The notes: a model not told the origin generated them from the sequence alone. A DNA stretch of 64,000 nt from Pedobacter sp. HDW13 (GCF_011303555.1 NZ_CP049868.1:4154001-4218000), one strand, 5' to 3'; shown: positions 16,148 to 25,219, numbered from the stretch's first letter. A program made the numbers and translations.

Positions 16148-16837
16148 ATGAAAAAAATAATATTATCATTATTAACGGTTGCTGCATTAAGTACAGTAGC
16201 TTTAGCTCAAACAAACAATTCAACTAAAATAGGCGTTAAGGCAGGAGTTACGTTTCCAACTTTTGGTACTTCAGGTACCGAAAATGAAGATGATAACTGG
16301 AAAATAAATACCTCTTTTTATGTAGGCGGTACAGTCGACTTTCAAATCTCAGAAAGGTTTTCGATCCAACCAGGCTTATCTTTGATTGGTAAAGGAGGTA
16401 AAGGCGATTATTATGAGCACAATGGTGAGCCTAATAATTTAATTGCCTTCAGAGGAACTGCAAAACTAAGTATGCTATATTTGGAATTGCCTGTAAATGC
16501 TATTGTTAATTTCGAAACGGGCAATGGTAAAATTTTTATTGGCGCTGGTCCATATTATGCAACAGCCATAAGCGGTAAAACAAAAACAACAGGTATTTTA
16601 ACGGCAGGAACCTCATCTCTTACCACTTCGACAAATGAAGATATTAAATTTGGTAAAGATGGAACCATGAAGCGTGGAGAGTTTGGCGTTAATTTCTTAG
16701 CAGGTTATCAATTAAGTAATGGTTTTAATATCCATGCTGGTTACGGTTTAGGTTTGAGTAACCTCGATTATTCTGATACTCGGGTATCGAAGGTTACAAA
16801 CCGTGTATTATCGGTTGGTCTGGGTTTTTCTTTTTAA
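16148..16837 (+). CDS. PorT-like outer-membrane beta-barrel, subfamily B copy 2
   Basis: 229 residues. Signal peptide MKKIILSLLTVAALSTVALA then Q. It shares with its neighbours IGVKAGVTFP, TSFYVGGTVDFQIS, FSIQPGLSLIGKG, YLELPVNAIVNFE, GKIFIGAGPYYATAISG, GEFGVNFLAGYQLSNGFNIHAGYGLGLSN and a terminal VGLGFSF. Variation is concentrated in the segments between the shared strands, that is, in predicted loops, which fits duplication followed by loop divergence. A perfect AAAAAGCCTCC hairpin ends the unit. Confidence 0.78.
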   Translation: MKKIILSLLTVAALSTVALAQTNNSTKIGVKAGVTFPTFGTSGTENEDDNWKINTSFYVGGTVDFQISERFSIQPGLSLIGKGGKGDYYEHNGEPNNLIAFRGTAKLSMLYLELPVNAIVNFETGNGKIFIGAGPYYATAISGKTKTTGILTAGTSSLTTSTNEDIKFGKDGTMKRGEFGVNFLAGYQLSNGFNIHAGYGLGLSNLDYSDTRVSKVTNRVLSVGLGFSF

Positions 16838-16849
16838 ACTTACAACATT

Positions 16850-16879
16850 AAAAAGCCTCCCTAATTTTGGAGGCTTTTT
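16850..16879 (+). terminator. Perfect hairpin terminator between barrel copies
   Basis: AAAAAGCCTCC (16850-16860) / GGAGGCTTTTT (16869-16879), 8-base loop, 12 bases past the stop at 16837. It is nearly symmetric, so it could work in both directions. Confidence 0.8.
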
Positions 16880-16911
16880 GCATAATGATAGCTTTCATCA
16901 ATCTATACCTC

Positions 16912-17580
16912 ATGAAAAAAATAACTTTATTCTTATTTGCATTAACATTTGGCTTAACGGTATATGCGCAGGAGAAACCAGTACCGATTTCGGTAAAAGC
17001 TGGTATCACATTCCCGAAAATTAAAACACGTAAAGATGTTGCTCCGTTAAATGGTCCTGCCGTTGATGGGAGCAATATTAATACATCTTTCTATTTGGGT
17101 GCTACGGTAGATATAGCCCTGGGCAAAAATATTGTATTCCAACCAGGTTTTTCTGTTACAGGTAAAGGTACCAAAGCAACATACGTTAACTTTAAGGGAA
17201 ATAGCAACTCATCTGGTAAAATCAGCCTATTGTATTTTGAGATACCAGCCAACGCAGTTAAATATATTCCAGTCGGAAAAAATAAGATATTTTTAGGTTT
17301 AGGCCCGTATTTGGGGGTCGCGTTATCCGGAACAGCCAGGTATACATTGATAAATAATGATGTTATAAAGCCAGATAAAGAAAATATTAGGTTTGGTTCT
17401 GACAAAGATTTTAAACGCCTCGATTTTGGAGGAAATGCACTGGCAGGATTTCAACTACGCAATGGGCTAAATATACAGGCTGGTATTAGTGCCAGTGCAG
17501 CTAAAATTTCCAATTCGAAAGATGTTTATTTGAATGCTAAAAACCTGGTATTTACAGTTGGATTGGGTTTTTCTTTATAA
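16912..17580 (+). CDS. PorT-like outer-membrane beta-barrel, subfamily B copy 3
   Basis: 222 residues from the ATG at 16912, chosen because it begins a signal peptide (MKKITLFLFALTFGLTVYA then Q). The longer upstream reading would run through the preceding terminator. The chain shares SVKAGITFP, TSFYLGATVDIALG, VFQPGFSVTGKGTK, FEIPANAVKY, KIFLGLGPYLGVALSG, RLDFGGNALAGFQLRNGLNIQAG and the final VGLGFSL with the two genes before it. It is the most diverged of the three. Another GCCTC hairpin follows. Confidence 0.76.
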   Translation: MKKITLFLFALTFGLTVYAQEKPVPISVKAGITFPKIKTRKDVAPLNGPAVDGSNINTSFYLGATVDIALGKNIVFQPGFSVTGKGTKATYVNFKGNSNSSGKISLLYFEIPANAVKYIPVGKNKIFLGLGPYLGVALSGTARYTLINNDVIKPDKENIRFGSDKDFKRLDFGGNALAGFQLRNGLNIQAGISASAAKISNSKDVYLNAKNLVFTVGLGFSL

Positions 17581-17600
17581 GTGCTTTAAAAAATAATGAT

Positions 17601-17632
17601 AAGCCTCTTGATGAAAATCGGAGGCTTTTTTT
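17601..17632 (+). terminator. Hairpin terminator after the beta-barrel array
   Basis: AAGCCTC (17601-17607) / GAGGCTT (17621-17627) followed by a T run. It ends the barrel array 120 bases before gldF, so gldF needs its own promoter or readthrough. Confidence 0.7.
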
Positions 17633-17649
17633 CGTACAATACTATGAGC

Positions 17650-17703
17650 GATCAAACTATAAACTATCATCCATAAGCCATAAACTATAAACCAATAAAC
17701 AGG
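17650..17703. repeat. ATAAACTATAAACC-type quasi-repeat spacer
   Basis: The words CTATAAACTATC, CCATAAGCCATAAACTATAA and ACCAATAAACAGG follow one another just upstream of gldF. It is one of several degenerate word arrays in spacers of this window. Confidence 0.45.
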
Positions 17704-17751
17704 CTAAGCCAACGAAAAAAAAATCCTTAACTTCGGCATTTAAATTTAACT

Positions 17752-18477
17752 ATGTACGCAGTTTTTAAACGCGAGTTATTCAGTTTCCTCAGTTCAATGG
17801 TGGCTTACATCACCATTGGCATTTTTTTATTGGTTTCGGGACTTTTACTTTGGGTATTTCCTGATACTTCTGTACTCGAATACGGCTATGCCGAACTCAA
17901 CGGCTTTTTTAGTCTTGTTCCTTATTTGTTCATGTTCCTGATCCCGGCTATCACCATGCGGGCCTTTGCCGAAGAGAGGAGAGAAGGTACTTACGAGCTT
18001 TTGGTTACGCGTCCCATTCAACTCTGGCATATTATCGCTGCAAAATACCTCTCTAGTTTGGTACTGGTTCTTTTTGCATTAATCCCGACTATAATTTACT
18101 ACTACAGCGTTGCCAAACTGGGTTTCCCCGAAGGTAATATCGATTCTGGTTCGGTAATCGGATCGTACATTGGCTTATTTCTGTTGGGAGCTGCATTTAC
18201 GGCCATTGGCATTTTTTCATCGGCACTTACCAAAAACCAGGTTATTGCTTTTGTTATCTGCGCCGCTTTGTGCGCATTTGCATTCCTCGGCTTCGATTAT
18301 GCCAGTCAGGTTAGTTTATTTAAATCCATCGAAACCTCAATTACCAATTTGGGTATCAACCAGCATTATACCGCCATTAGTCGTGGTGTTTTAGATACGA
18401 GAGATTTGATTTACTTCATCACCTTCTCCGCCTTGTTTTTATTTTTTACCAGGTTAACTATGGGAGGGAAGCGATAA
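17752..18477 (+). CDS. gldF: Gliding-motility ABC transporter permease GldF
   Basis: 241 residues with six predicted membrane helices (first about 15-35, last about 215-235). ABC-2 type permease pattern with the cytosolic FAEERREGTYELLVTRPIQL segment typical of GldF/NosY-like subunits. With GldA and GldG it forms an ABC transporter required for gliding in Flavobacterium; the cargo is unknown. The stop overlaps the gldG start by one base (TAATG), so the two are coupled. The ATPase gene gldA is separated from it by the beta-barrel array. Confidence 0.88.
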   Translation: MYAVFKRELFSFLSSMVAYITIGIFLLVSGLLLWVFPDTSVLEYGYAELNGFFSLVPYLFMFLIPAITMRAFAEERREGTYELLVTRPIQLWHIIAAKYLSSLVLVLFALIPTIIYYYSVAKLGFPEGNIDSGSVIGSYIGLFLLGAAFTAIGIFSSALTKNQVIAFVICAALCAFAFLGFDYASQVSLFKSIETSITNLGINQHYTAISRGVLDTRDLIYFITFSALFLFFTRLTMGGKR

Positions 18478-20162
18478 TGAACCTTAAAAATAAATGGATC
18501 ACCGCGGTTTTATTCATCACAGCACTGGTTGTTTTAAATATAATTGGTCAGTATGCTTTTAAGCGTTTTGATTTTACAGCAGATAAAAGGTTTACGCTGA
18601 GCGAGAAAACAAAATCATTGCTGGCCAGGAATGAAAAACCGATCATCATTACCGTTTTTTTAAATGGCGAATTGCCGCCCGCATTTAAGCGTTTGCAAGG
18701 AGCTGTAAGTGATATTTTGTCTGATTATCAGGCATATTCGAAAGCAGATGTAAAGGTAGTTTTTGTTGATCCTTTGGCTGGATTAAGCCAGGCTGATCAG
18801 GATACAGTGGTGAATAATTTGTACGAAAGCGGGATTGAGGCCACCAATTTAAGTGTGAAAACCGAAGCCGGATTAACGCAAAAACTGGTATTTCCGATGG
18901 CGATGATTGAAAGTGACGGGAAACAGTTTCCGGTAAAGCTTTTTCAAAACCTTGATACCCGCGGGAGTTACGAAGATAACATTAACCGGGCTATTGAAAA
19001 CCTCGAGTATATTTTTACTTCGAGCTTAAAAAAGGTGATTACAGGTAGCAACCCCCGAATTGGTTTCTCTGAGTCGAATGGCGAATTATCTGATCAGCAG
19101 CTCAATGATGCCATGCATAGTTTATCAAACAGTTATCTGGTTGGTCGCGTGGATTTAAATACTATTGATAAGGCCGGACTTGATAAATTGAAAATGCTGG
19201 TCATTGCCAAACCAACCAAACCTTTTACCGAGACCGAAAAATACAAGATCAATTATTTTGTAATGAATGGCGGGAGGGTGCTTTGGAGCATTGATCAGGT
19301 GCGTGCAGAATTGGATAGTTTGAGAGGGCAAAGCGGACAAATGGCTACGAACAGTAACCTGAACCTGGATGATATGCTCTTTATGTACGGCGCCCGGATT
19401 AATTATAACATCATTGCCGATCCGGCAAACAGTGCCGAAATTCCGGTTTCAACAGGTGTAGTTGGCGGTCAGAACCAGATGCAATTGGTGCCCTGGATTT
19501 ATTACCCCATTTTACTGCCCGATACCACCGAAAGTGTGGTGAAGAAACTGGATGGCGTAAAATCTGAATTTCCAAGTACTGTAGATACCATTGGAGCCAA
19601 AAACATCAAAAAATCGTATATTTTAACTACTTCAGCTTTTAATAAAGTTTTTGAGGCACCCAAACTGTTTAGCCTGCAAATGGTTGGCGAACACTTAGAT
19701 CCGAGGGCTTTTCAAAGTCGCCCGCAACATGTGGGATTAATGTTGGAAGGAAGTTTTCCGTCGGTTTTTGCAGGCCGGCCATTGCCTGCAGGCATTACAC
19801 AACCTTACAGCGTTGAAAATGTTGGTAAGCCTGCAAAAATGATTGTAATCGGCGACGGTGATATTTTTAAAAACCAGGTTTCAGCGCAGAATGGCACTCC
19901 ATTTCCGTTAGGTTACGACCGTTACTCGCAACGTACTTTTGGTAATAAAGCTTTATTGTTAAATATTGTCGATTATTTTACTGATGACGACAACTTAATT
20001 GCCTTGCGTAGTAAAGAAGTAAAGATCAGATTGCTCGATAAAGGCAAAATTAAACTCGAAAAAACGAAATGGCAGCTCATTAATGTTGCGGCGCCCATAC
20101 TATTGTTAATATTCTTTGCAATTTTTCAACATTATTACCGCAAATACAAGTACGCTAAATAA
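18477..20162 (+). CDS. gldG: Gliding-motility ABC transporter substrate-binding-like protein GldG
   Basis: 561 residues. It has one N-terminal membrane helix (about 10-28), a large extracytoplasmic region with the DFTADKRFTLSEKTKSLL start typical of GldG, and a C-terminal helix (about 533-553, VAAPILLLIFFAIFQHYY). An ABC-type uncharacterised domain fills the middle (RVLWSIDQVRAELDSL, MIVIGDGDIFKNQ near the end). It is part of the GldAFG complex. It is followed 33 bases later by dnaN, which has its own promoter-like box. Confidence 0.88.
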   Translation: MNLKNKWITAVLFITALVVLNIIGQYAFKRFDFTADKRFTLSEKTKSLLARNEKPIIITVFLNGELPPAFKRLQGAVSDILSDYQAYSKADVKVVFVDPLAGLSQADQDTVVNNLYESGIEATNLSVKTEAGLTQKLVFPMAMIESDGKQFPVKLFQNLDTRGSYEDNINRAIENLEYIFTSSLKKVITGSNPRIGFSESNGELSDQQLNDAMHSLSNSYLVGRVDLNTIDKAGLDKLKMLVIAKPTKPFTETEKYKINYFVMNGGRVLWSIDQVRAELDSLRGQSGQMATNSNLNLDDMLFMYGARINYNIIADPANSAEIPVSTGVVGGQNQMQLVPWIYYPILLPDTTESVVKKLDGVKSEFPSTVDTIGAKNIKKSYILTTSAFNKVFEAPKLFSLQMVGEHLDPRAFQSRPQHVGLMLEGSFPSVFAGRPLPAGITQPYSVENVGKPAKMIVIGDGDIFKNQVSAQNGTPFPLGYDRYSQRTFGNKALLLNIVDYFTDDDNLIALRSKEVKIRLLDKGKIKLEKTKWQLINVAAPILLLIFFAIFQHYYRKYKYAK

Positions 20163-20168
20163 TTTTTA

Positions 20169-20176
20169 TATTTTTG
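20169..20176 (+). promoter_or_regulatory. Putative -7 promoter box of dnaN
   Basis: TATTTTTG, 19 bases before the dnaN ATG, fitting TAnnTTTG. Confidence 0.4.
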
Positions 20177-20195
20177 AAGAAGACTAAAAGATATC

Positions 20196-21320
20196 ATGAG
20201 ATTTATTGTATCCACATCAACGCTGTTAAAACACTTACAAACTGTAAATGGTGCTTCAAGCAGCAGTACAGTTTTACCCATATTAGAAAATTTCCTTTTC
20301 GAGATTAAAGATGGAAACTTAACTATCTCTGCTACCGATTTACAAACGAGCATGACAACTGCTTTGGCTGTAGAATCAAAAGAAGAAGGTAAAGTTGCGG
20401 TTCCGTCTAAAATTTTATTAGATACACTTAAAACCTTACCAGATCAGCCAATTGCATTTAATATAGACGACAGTACTTTTGCGATCGAAATTAGCGCAGG
20501 TGATGGTAAATATAAATTGAGTGGTGAAAATGGCGACGATTTTCCAAAAATTCCAGTTGTAGAAAACGCTTCTTCTGTTAATTTGCCTGCATCAGTTTTA
20601 ACTGAAGCGATTACCAAAACTATTTTTGCGGTAAGTAATGATGAGCTACGTCCGGCAATGACAGGTGTATTTTGCCAGTTATCACCACAGCACATTACTT
20701 TTGTAGCTACCGATGCACACAAGCTGGTACGTTACCGCCGTATGGATAGCAAAGCTGATAAAGCAACTTCGTTTATCTTACCTAAAAAAGCTTTAACACT
20801 TTTAAAAGGCGCCTTGCCTTCTAACGATATTAATGTATCGGTAGATTATAATGCAACAAGTGCTTTCTTTAAGTTCGAAAATATTAATTTAGTGTGTCGT
20901 TTAATAGACGAACGCTATCCAGATTATGAAGCAGTAATACCTACAAACAACCCAAATAAATTAATTATCGACAGGGTTCTGTTTTTAAATACACTACGCA
21001 GGGTTGTAATTTTTGCCAATAAAACCACACATCAGGTGAGGTTAAAAATCAGCGGCAGCGAGTTGAATATTTCATCTGAAGATTTAGACTTCGCCAACGA
21101 GGCACACGAGCGTTTAAGCTGCCAATATGATGGTGAAGACCTTGAAATTGGCTTTAATGCCCGTTTCTTAATCGAAATGCTGAGCAATTTAAGCGGCGAT
21201 GAAGTTACTTTAGAGTTATCTACTCCAAACAGGGCAGGGCTTTTAATTCCGCAAACCAATGATGAAAATGAAGATGTTTTAATGTTGGTTATGCCGGTTA
21301 TGCTAAATAATAGTTATTAG
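20196..21320 (+). CDS. dnaN: DNA polymerase III beta subunit (sliding clamp)
   Basis: 374 residues, the usual length. It forms the ring-shaped dimer that tethers DNA polymerase III. Three similar clamp domains can be followed: MRFIVSTSTLLKHLQTVNGA at the start, VFCQLSPQHITFVATDAHKLVRYR in the second, and the last ending in the family-typical VLMLVMPVMLNN. The gene is not next to dnaA or recF here, as is common in Bacteroidota. It ends in a strong terminator. Confidence 0.96.
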   Translation: MRFIVSTSTLLKHLQTVNGASSSSTVLPILENFLFEIKDGNLTISATDLQTSMTTALAVESKEEGKVAVPSKILLDTLKTLPDQPIAFNIDDSTFAIEISAGDGKYKLSGENGDDFPKIPVVENASSVNLPASVLTEAITKTIFAVSNDELRPAMTGVFCQLSPQHITFVATDAHKLVRYRRMDSKADKATSFILPKKALTLLKGALPSNDINVSVDYNATSAFFKFENINLVCRLIDERYPDYEAVIPTNNPNKLIIDRVLFLNTLRRVVIFANKTTHQVRLKISGSELNISSEDLDFANEAHERLSCQYDGEDLEIGFNARFLIEMLSNLSGDEVTLELSTPNRAGLLIPQTNDENEDVLMLVMPVMLNNSY

Positions 21321-21346
21321 TCTACTAATTTTTTAGTTTTTATACA

Positions 21347-21383
21347 AAGAATGGCTTGGTTTTTGACCGAGCCATTCTTGTTT
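21347..21383 (+). terminator. Strong terminator of dnaN
   Basis: A 14-bp stem AAGAATGGCTTGGT / ACCGAGCCATTCTT (one G-U), loop TTTTG, then GTTT. It starts 26 bases after the dnaN stop. Confidence 0.85.
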
Positions 21384-21404
21384 CTAACAAAATAACAGCT
21401 AACC

Positions 21405-22082
21405 ATGAAAATCTATACCAATCTCTCAAAGGTAATCCTCCTGCTTTTCACTATTCCTATCCTGGCTTTATCGGCCTGTAAAAAAAATGATCCCGATGTG
21501 GTTGTCAAGGGCGAAGCTAAAATTAAAGTGGTTAATGCCTCATTAACAGAAATCCATCAGGAAGTTTATTTAGATGATGCTAAACTTACTGCTACGGCAC
21601 TAGCTTTTGGCGAAACCAGCGAATACGTTAAAATACCTTCTGGGAACCGCAATGTTGCTTATGTAGGCCTGAATAATGCCAATACCAATGCATCTTTTAA
21701 TTTTACCCCCTCTATTACCTATACCACATTTTTGGTTACCAATAAAAATGCGGAACGGGAGATTGTAAACTATGAGGATAATCTGAGCAATACAGAAATG
21801 GATAAAGCTAAGGTGAAACTGATTAACCTGAGTCCGAATTTTGCTACGGGTATAAATGTTAGCGTACAGGCTGGTTTACAATTTGTTAATGGCCTGGCTT
21901 TTAAAGAGGCTTCGAATTACTTTACGCTTGATGGCGGATTGAATCTGAGATATTCAGTTGTAGGTTCGGGCAATATTAAAACGATTGATAATTCGAATTT
22001 TGTAGGCGGAAAAATTTACACCATTTGGTTTAGCGGTACAACTGCAGCAACCTTAGAAGCGCATATCATCGCAGATAATTAA
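21405..22082 (+). CDS. DUF4397-domain lipoprotein
   Basis: 225 residues. The lipobox ALSAC gives a lipid-anchored Cys at about residue 24. The mature part fits DUF4397: KIKVVNASLTEIHQEVYLDDAKL, the central SGNRNVAYVG, then KAKVKLINLSPNFATGINVSV and a C-terminal GKIYTIWFSG. DUF4397 proteins are Bacteroidota surface or periplasmic lipoproteins built of two immunoglobulin-like repeats; no function is established. The next gene is a paralogue, so these form a duplicated pair. Confidence 0.82.
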   Translation: MKIYTNLSKVILLLFTIPILALSACKKNDPDVVVKGEAKIKVVNASLTEIHQEVYLDDAKLTATALAFGETSEYVKIPSGNRNVAYVGLNNANTNASFNFTPSITYTTFLVTNKNAEREIVNYEDNLSNTEMDKAKVKLINLSPNFATGINVSVQAGLQFVNGLAFKEASNYFTLDGGLNLRYSVVGSGNIKTIDNSNFVGGKIYTIWFSGTTAATLEAHIIADN

Positions 22083-22142
22083 TTTCGGTAAATTTATAAG
22101 CTTTCTGCTATCTTTACGTTTTATTAGCATCAGCAATTTTAT

Positions 22143-22852
22143 ATGAAAAATACTAATTCAATATGGCCTAAAATGTTCCTTTTTGTGCCTGTATTAATGA
22201 TCTTTTCCTGCATCAAGAATGATAATTTCATCAAAGGAGATGCTAAGATCAGGTATTTTCATTCGGCGGTAACAGATACTATTCAAAATTTTTATTTACG
22301 AGGTATTCAGTCCGGAGCTTCTACAGCTTATGGTTCAAACAGTAATTATATTGTTGTAGCTGGCGATTCGAGCTATACCATTACTTCCAGAAATATAAAT
22401 ACCGCTACCGATGTTGCAAGTACAACCAATAAATTTGATATCGGGGCTAATTATTCGATCTTCTATACACGTAAAACAGCTACCAGCAAGCCTGAATTAA
22501 CAGTTTTTAAGGATGATGTAAAGCAAAACTTAGACTCTGTAAAGCTAACATTCTTAAACCTGGGCTATACTTTAAATTCTAATGTGATTGTGAAAGATGA
22601 TGGGGGGCTTTCCCTCAGTTTACCATGAAATATGGTGATAGATTCAGTCATACAATCAAATTAACTAAAGCCACCAGGATTTCTTTTGCATTGGAAGCGC
22701 CTATCGCAACCCAACCAGCCGTAAATGCCTTAGATTCGCTACCAACCACTACGTCAAAATCAATCGCAATTACAAAGGGCTTGGTTTATACGGTTTTACT
22801 CGATGGAACAAAAAAGAACGAACTCCAAATGCGCCTGGTTTCTACCAACTAA
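22143..22852 (+). pseudogene. DUF4397-like lipoprotein, frame broken in a G6 tract
   Basis: The first frame starts MKNTNSIWPKMFLF, has a lipobox ending in MIFSC, and carries the DUF4397-like AKIRYFHSAVTDTIQNFYLRG. It stops soon after KDDGG at 22628. The next frame continues with AFPQFTMKYGDRF and ends in VYTVLLDGTKKNELQMRLV, the expected C-terminus. The break is in GGGGGG at 22602-22607; one additional G rejoins the frames to 236 codons plus stop. It is a paralogue of the preceding DUF4397 lipoprotein. As written, the last third of the protein would be lost. Confidence 0.7.
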
Positions 22853-22894
22853 TTATTATTGCATTTCACTAGCATTTATTCCCTCCGATATTCA

Positions 22895-22902
22895 TACTTT
22901 TG
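22895..22902 (+). promoter_or_regulatory. Putative -7 promoter box of the DedA gene
   Basis: TACTTTTG, 15 bases before the ATG at 22918, matching TAnnTTTG. Confidence 0.4.
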
Positions 22903-22917
22903 CCCAAAATTAGATAA

Positions 22918-23583
22918 ATGGAATTACTACAGCAGCTTTTAGACTTTATCCTTCACATCGATGTCCATTTAGCCGAAATTGTTAACGAATACCGTACCTG
23001 GACTTACCTTATTTTATTTCTGATCATCTTCGCTGAAACCGGCTTTGTGGTAACACCATTTCTTCCGGGCGATTCGTTGCTGTTTGCAATGGGCGCTTTA
23101 ATTGCCGGCGAGCACGAAACAGGTTTAAATATCTGGGTGATGATGATTATTTTGATCGCTGCTGCTATTTTAGGAAACACAGTTAATTATAAACTGGGAA
23201 GCGTTTTAGGTGCAGGAGTATTTAAAGAAAAGAATAAAATCTTAAAACTCAAATACTACCATCAATCGCACGAATTTTTTGAAAAGCACGGTGGTAAAGC
23301 CATTATGCTAAGCAGGTTTTTACCTATTTTCAGAACTATTGCTCCTTTTGTGGCGGGTATTGCAAAAATGCCTTTTGGCAGGTTTACTTATTATAATATT
23401 ATTGGTGGTATTACCTGGATTTTTGCCTTGTTAATTGGTGGATATTTACTGGGACAGATTCCGGTAATCAAAAACAACTTTGAACTGGTAATTATCTTTA
23501 TTGCCGTTGTAACCTTTGTACCTGCTATTTGGGCTGCCATTAGAAGCCGTTTACAATCAAAAAAGACTGAAGAAGTACTTTAA
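22918..23583 (+). CDS. DedA-family membrane protein
   Basis: 221 residues, inner-membrane SNARE-associated/VTT-type protein. The DedA signature is complete: ETGFVVTPFLPGDSLLFAMGAL near residues 40-61, GNTVNYKLG around 84-92, FEKHGGKAIMLSRFLPIFRTIAPFVAG around 121-147, then the GG..W segment. DedA proteins affect membrane lipid recycling and proton-dependent physiology. Conserved charged residues (Glu40, Asp51, Arg at FLPIFR) are present. Monocistronic, with a TAnnTTTG box in front and a hairpin behind. Confidence 0.92.
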   Translation: MELLQQLLDFILHIDVHLAEIVNEYRTWTYLILFLIIFAETGFVVTPFLPGDSLLFAMGALIAGEHETGLNIWVMMIILIAAAILGNTVNYKLGSVLGAGVFKEKNKILKLKYYHQSHEFFEKHGGKAIMLSRFLPIFRTIAPFVAGIAKMPFGRFTYYNIIGGITWIFALLIGGYLLGQIPVIKNNFELVIIFIAVVTFVPAIWAAIRSRLQSKKTEEVL

Positions 23584-23608
23584 TTTTTTTTTAAGTACGA
23601 GATAGAAG

Positions 23609-23638
23609 AAGAGACTTTAGCAATAAGGTCTCTTTTTT
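23609..23638 (+). terminator. Terminator of the DedA gene
   Basis: AAGAGAC (23609-23615) / GTCTCTT (23628-23634) followed by a T tract, about 25 bases after the stop. Confidence 0.7.
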
Positions 23639-23697
23639 CGTTTATAACTGGTTTACAGTAAATAAATAGTTCAAATTAATTATTGTGTTTTTTGTAG

Positions 23698-23720
23698 TCC
23701 TTCAACAGGCTCAGGATGAC
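23698..23720. repeat. REP-like CAACAGGCTCAGGATGAC element
   Basis: The core ACAGGCTCAGGATGAC matches, with transitions, the core ACAGGTTTAGGGTGAC of the palindromic element at 34920-34945. This looks like a dispersed intergenic repeat of this genome. Confidence 0.5.
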
Positions 23721-23749
23721 AGTTCTATGGATGTTTTTAATATCAGGCC

Positions 23750-24704
23750 TTAAATCTCCCAGCCAAGTGGTACACCTTTCTCAAATTTTCGTTCTGTATC
23801 AGTTTCGGCTTTCTTTTCATCTGGAGTTGGTTCTAGCTTAATCAGGTTTTTAAGTACGGGCTGACAGGCATCAATCCATACCTAGTGCCAGAAAGAGCCA
23901 ATTTCGAGTATGGCGCTGCGCATTTGCTTTTCTACCATGTTGTTCATTTTGTCGTGGTAGCTTTTGGCATATTCGATTGAATATTGCTTTAAAACGGTGT
24001 TGTTTTTTCAGCAAAACTATATTTTATGTGATGGAAAAGAGGCGTTTAAGGCTGCTTCGAAGGTTAAAACAGTATCAACCAGGCTATGGGTGTGTTTCAC
24101 TACTTTCCAGGCTGCTTTTAGTGGATTTTCGATATGACTGGCCTTGCCTACCACAAAATTGTAGCGGGTAGAAAAAAGCTCAGGAAGGCGACTTTCCCAA
24201 AAGGCATGGATACCAACCTGGTTGGTGAGCTGACCGTTGTGGTTGGCTGTAGTATGCAAAGGAACATGCGCATCACCAATATAGTGGCCCAAATCAGCTG
24301 AGTATTTTAAAATCCTGACAGAATCGCGGGTTTTAAAAGCTTTAGCCAAACTGTAATAGGTACGCTGAATTTGCCAGGGTAAAATTCCGTTGGCGTTCAA
24401 TTGCTTTAGTCCATACCTGGTTAAGGCATCATTCCACTTCTCCGGAATACTGTAAATGTTTTTTTCGTAGTTTTCTACATCCAGGTAATGTCTTGGGGCT
24501 TCTAAGGTATCGGCATACCTACGCTTATCGGGATCTACAGCATGCTCGGTAATGTACTTTATATTCTTTTTGTAAAACCCGATCATATCAGCGGGAAGTG
24601 TTAAAAACAGCAAGGTTATTGATTCTTTGATGTGCAAAGAAACCCCAGGAGATACAAAAAATAGGAGGGATGATTAACGCAATTAAAATCGTTAATCTTT
24701 TCAT
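23750..24704 (-). pseudogene. Decayed zinc-dependent phospholipase C / S1-P1 nuclease-like gene
   Basis: The reverse strand begins at 24704 with a signal peptide (MKRLTILIALIIPPIFCISW) and GFFAHQRINNLAVF. It shifts frame near 24620, and then carries TLPADMIGFYKKN, HYIGDAHVPLHTTANHNGQL and GIHAFWESRLPELF, which are the zinc-ligand segments of the family. After SFPSHKI it meets TAG (24017-24019) and TGA, though a second frame there reads KYSFAEK. It then continues in frame (LKQYSIEYAKSYHDKMNNM, VEKQMRSAILEIGSFWH) to another TAG at 23882-23884 and ends at 23750. Several independent lesions, including a nonsense codon in a conserved segment, argue for true decay and not one sequencing error. Confidence 0.75.
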
Positions 24705-24793
24705 TGGTATAAATTGTTTTATGATTAAAATCTATCATGATTGTTCTGTATAGATATCAACCACAATAGATTTTTAATCAATTTATGAAAAAT

Positions 24794-25219
24794 TTAAGCA
24801 TTTTCCATTTTTTTCTTATCTAATTTTTTCATCTGCATTACTACAGCCATTACCCTTTGGGCTCTTTCGGGATCGGCCATTAACTCGCCAATGTTCGATG
24901 GAATAATTTGCCATGAAAGGCCAAACTTATCTTTTAGCCAGCCGCACATACTTTCCTGTCCGCCATCTTTGGTCAGCGTATCCCAGTAGTAATCTATTTC
25001 TTCCTGGCTATCGCAATTAACCATAAACGAAACTGCTTCATCGAACTTAAATTGCGGTCCGCCATTTAGTCCCATAAATTTACTTCCGTTAATTTCGAAA
25101 GTAACCACCATTGGGCTAACCTGGGTAATTTTCGAATCTTTAAAAACAGTACAGTAATAATTTGCTGCTGCTTCGGCCTGTCCGTCAAACCAAAGGCATG
25201 TTACAAGTCCTTTTGTCAT
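24794..25219 (-). CDS. VOC-family protein (PhnB / 3-dmu-9 methyltransferase-like fold)
   Basis: 141 residues. The glyoxalase-like VOC fold is shown by LVTCLWFDGQAEAAANYYCTVF at the start, VTFEINGSKFMGLNGGPQF in the middle and CGWLKDKFGLSWQIIPSNIGEL at the end. This is the pattern of the family often mislabelled 3-demethylubiquinone methyltransferase. It is small, cytoplasmic and has no clear substrate. It sits alone, separated by 130 bases from the DUF1569 gene. Confidence 0.82.
   Translation of the reverse strand: MTKGLVTCLWFDGQAEAAANYYCTVFKDSKITQVSPMVVTFEINGSKFMGLNGGPQFKFDEAVSFMVNCDSQEEIDYYWDTLTKDGGQESMCGWLKDKFGLSWQIIPSNIGELMADPERAQRVMAVVMQMKKLDKKKMENA

Noticed and set aside
12246..20176. 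All homopolymer breaks as phase variation
   Set aside because: Most runs (C3, G4, G5) are too short to slip often and all err in the same direction; only the G8 tract is plausible as a switch.
24017..24637. An intact 206-residue protein
   Set aside because: It lacks the signal peptide and the C-terminal part that are visible in other frames on both sides; it is the middle of the broken phospholipase-like gene.
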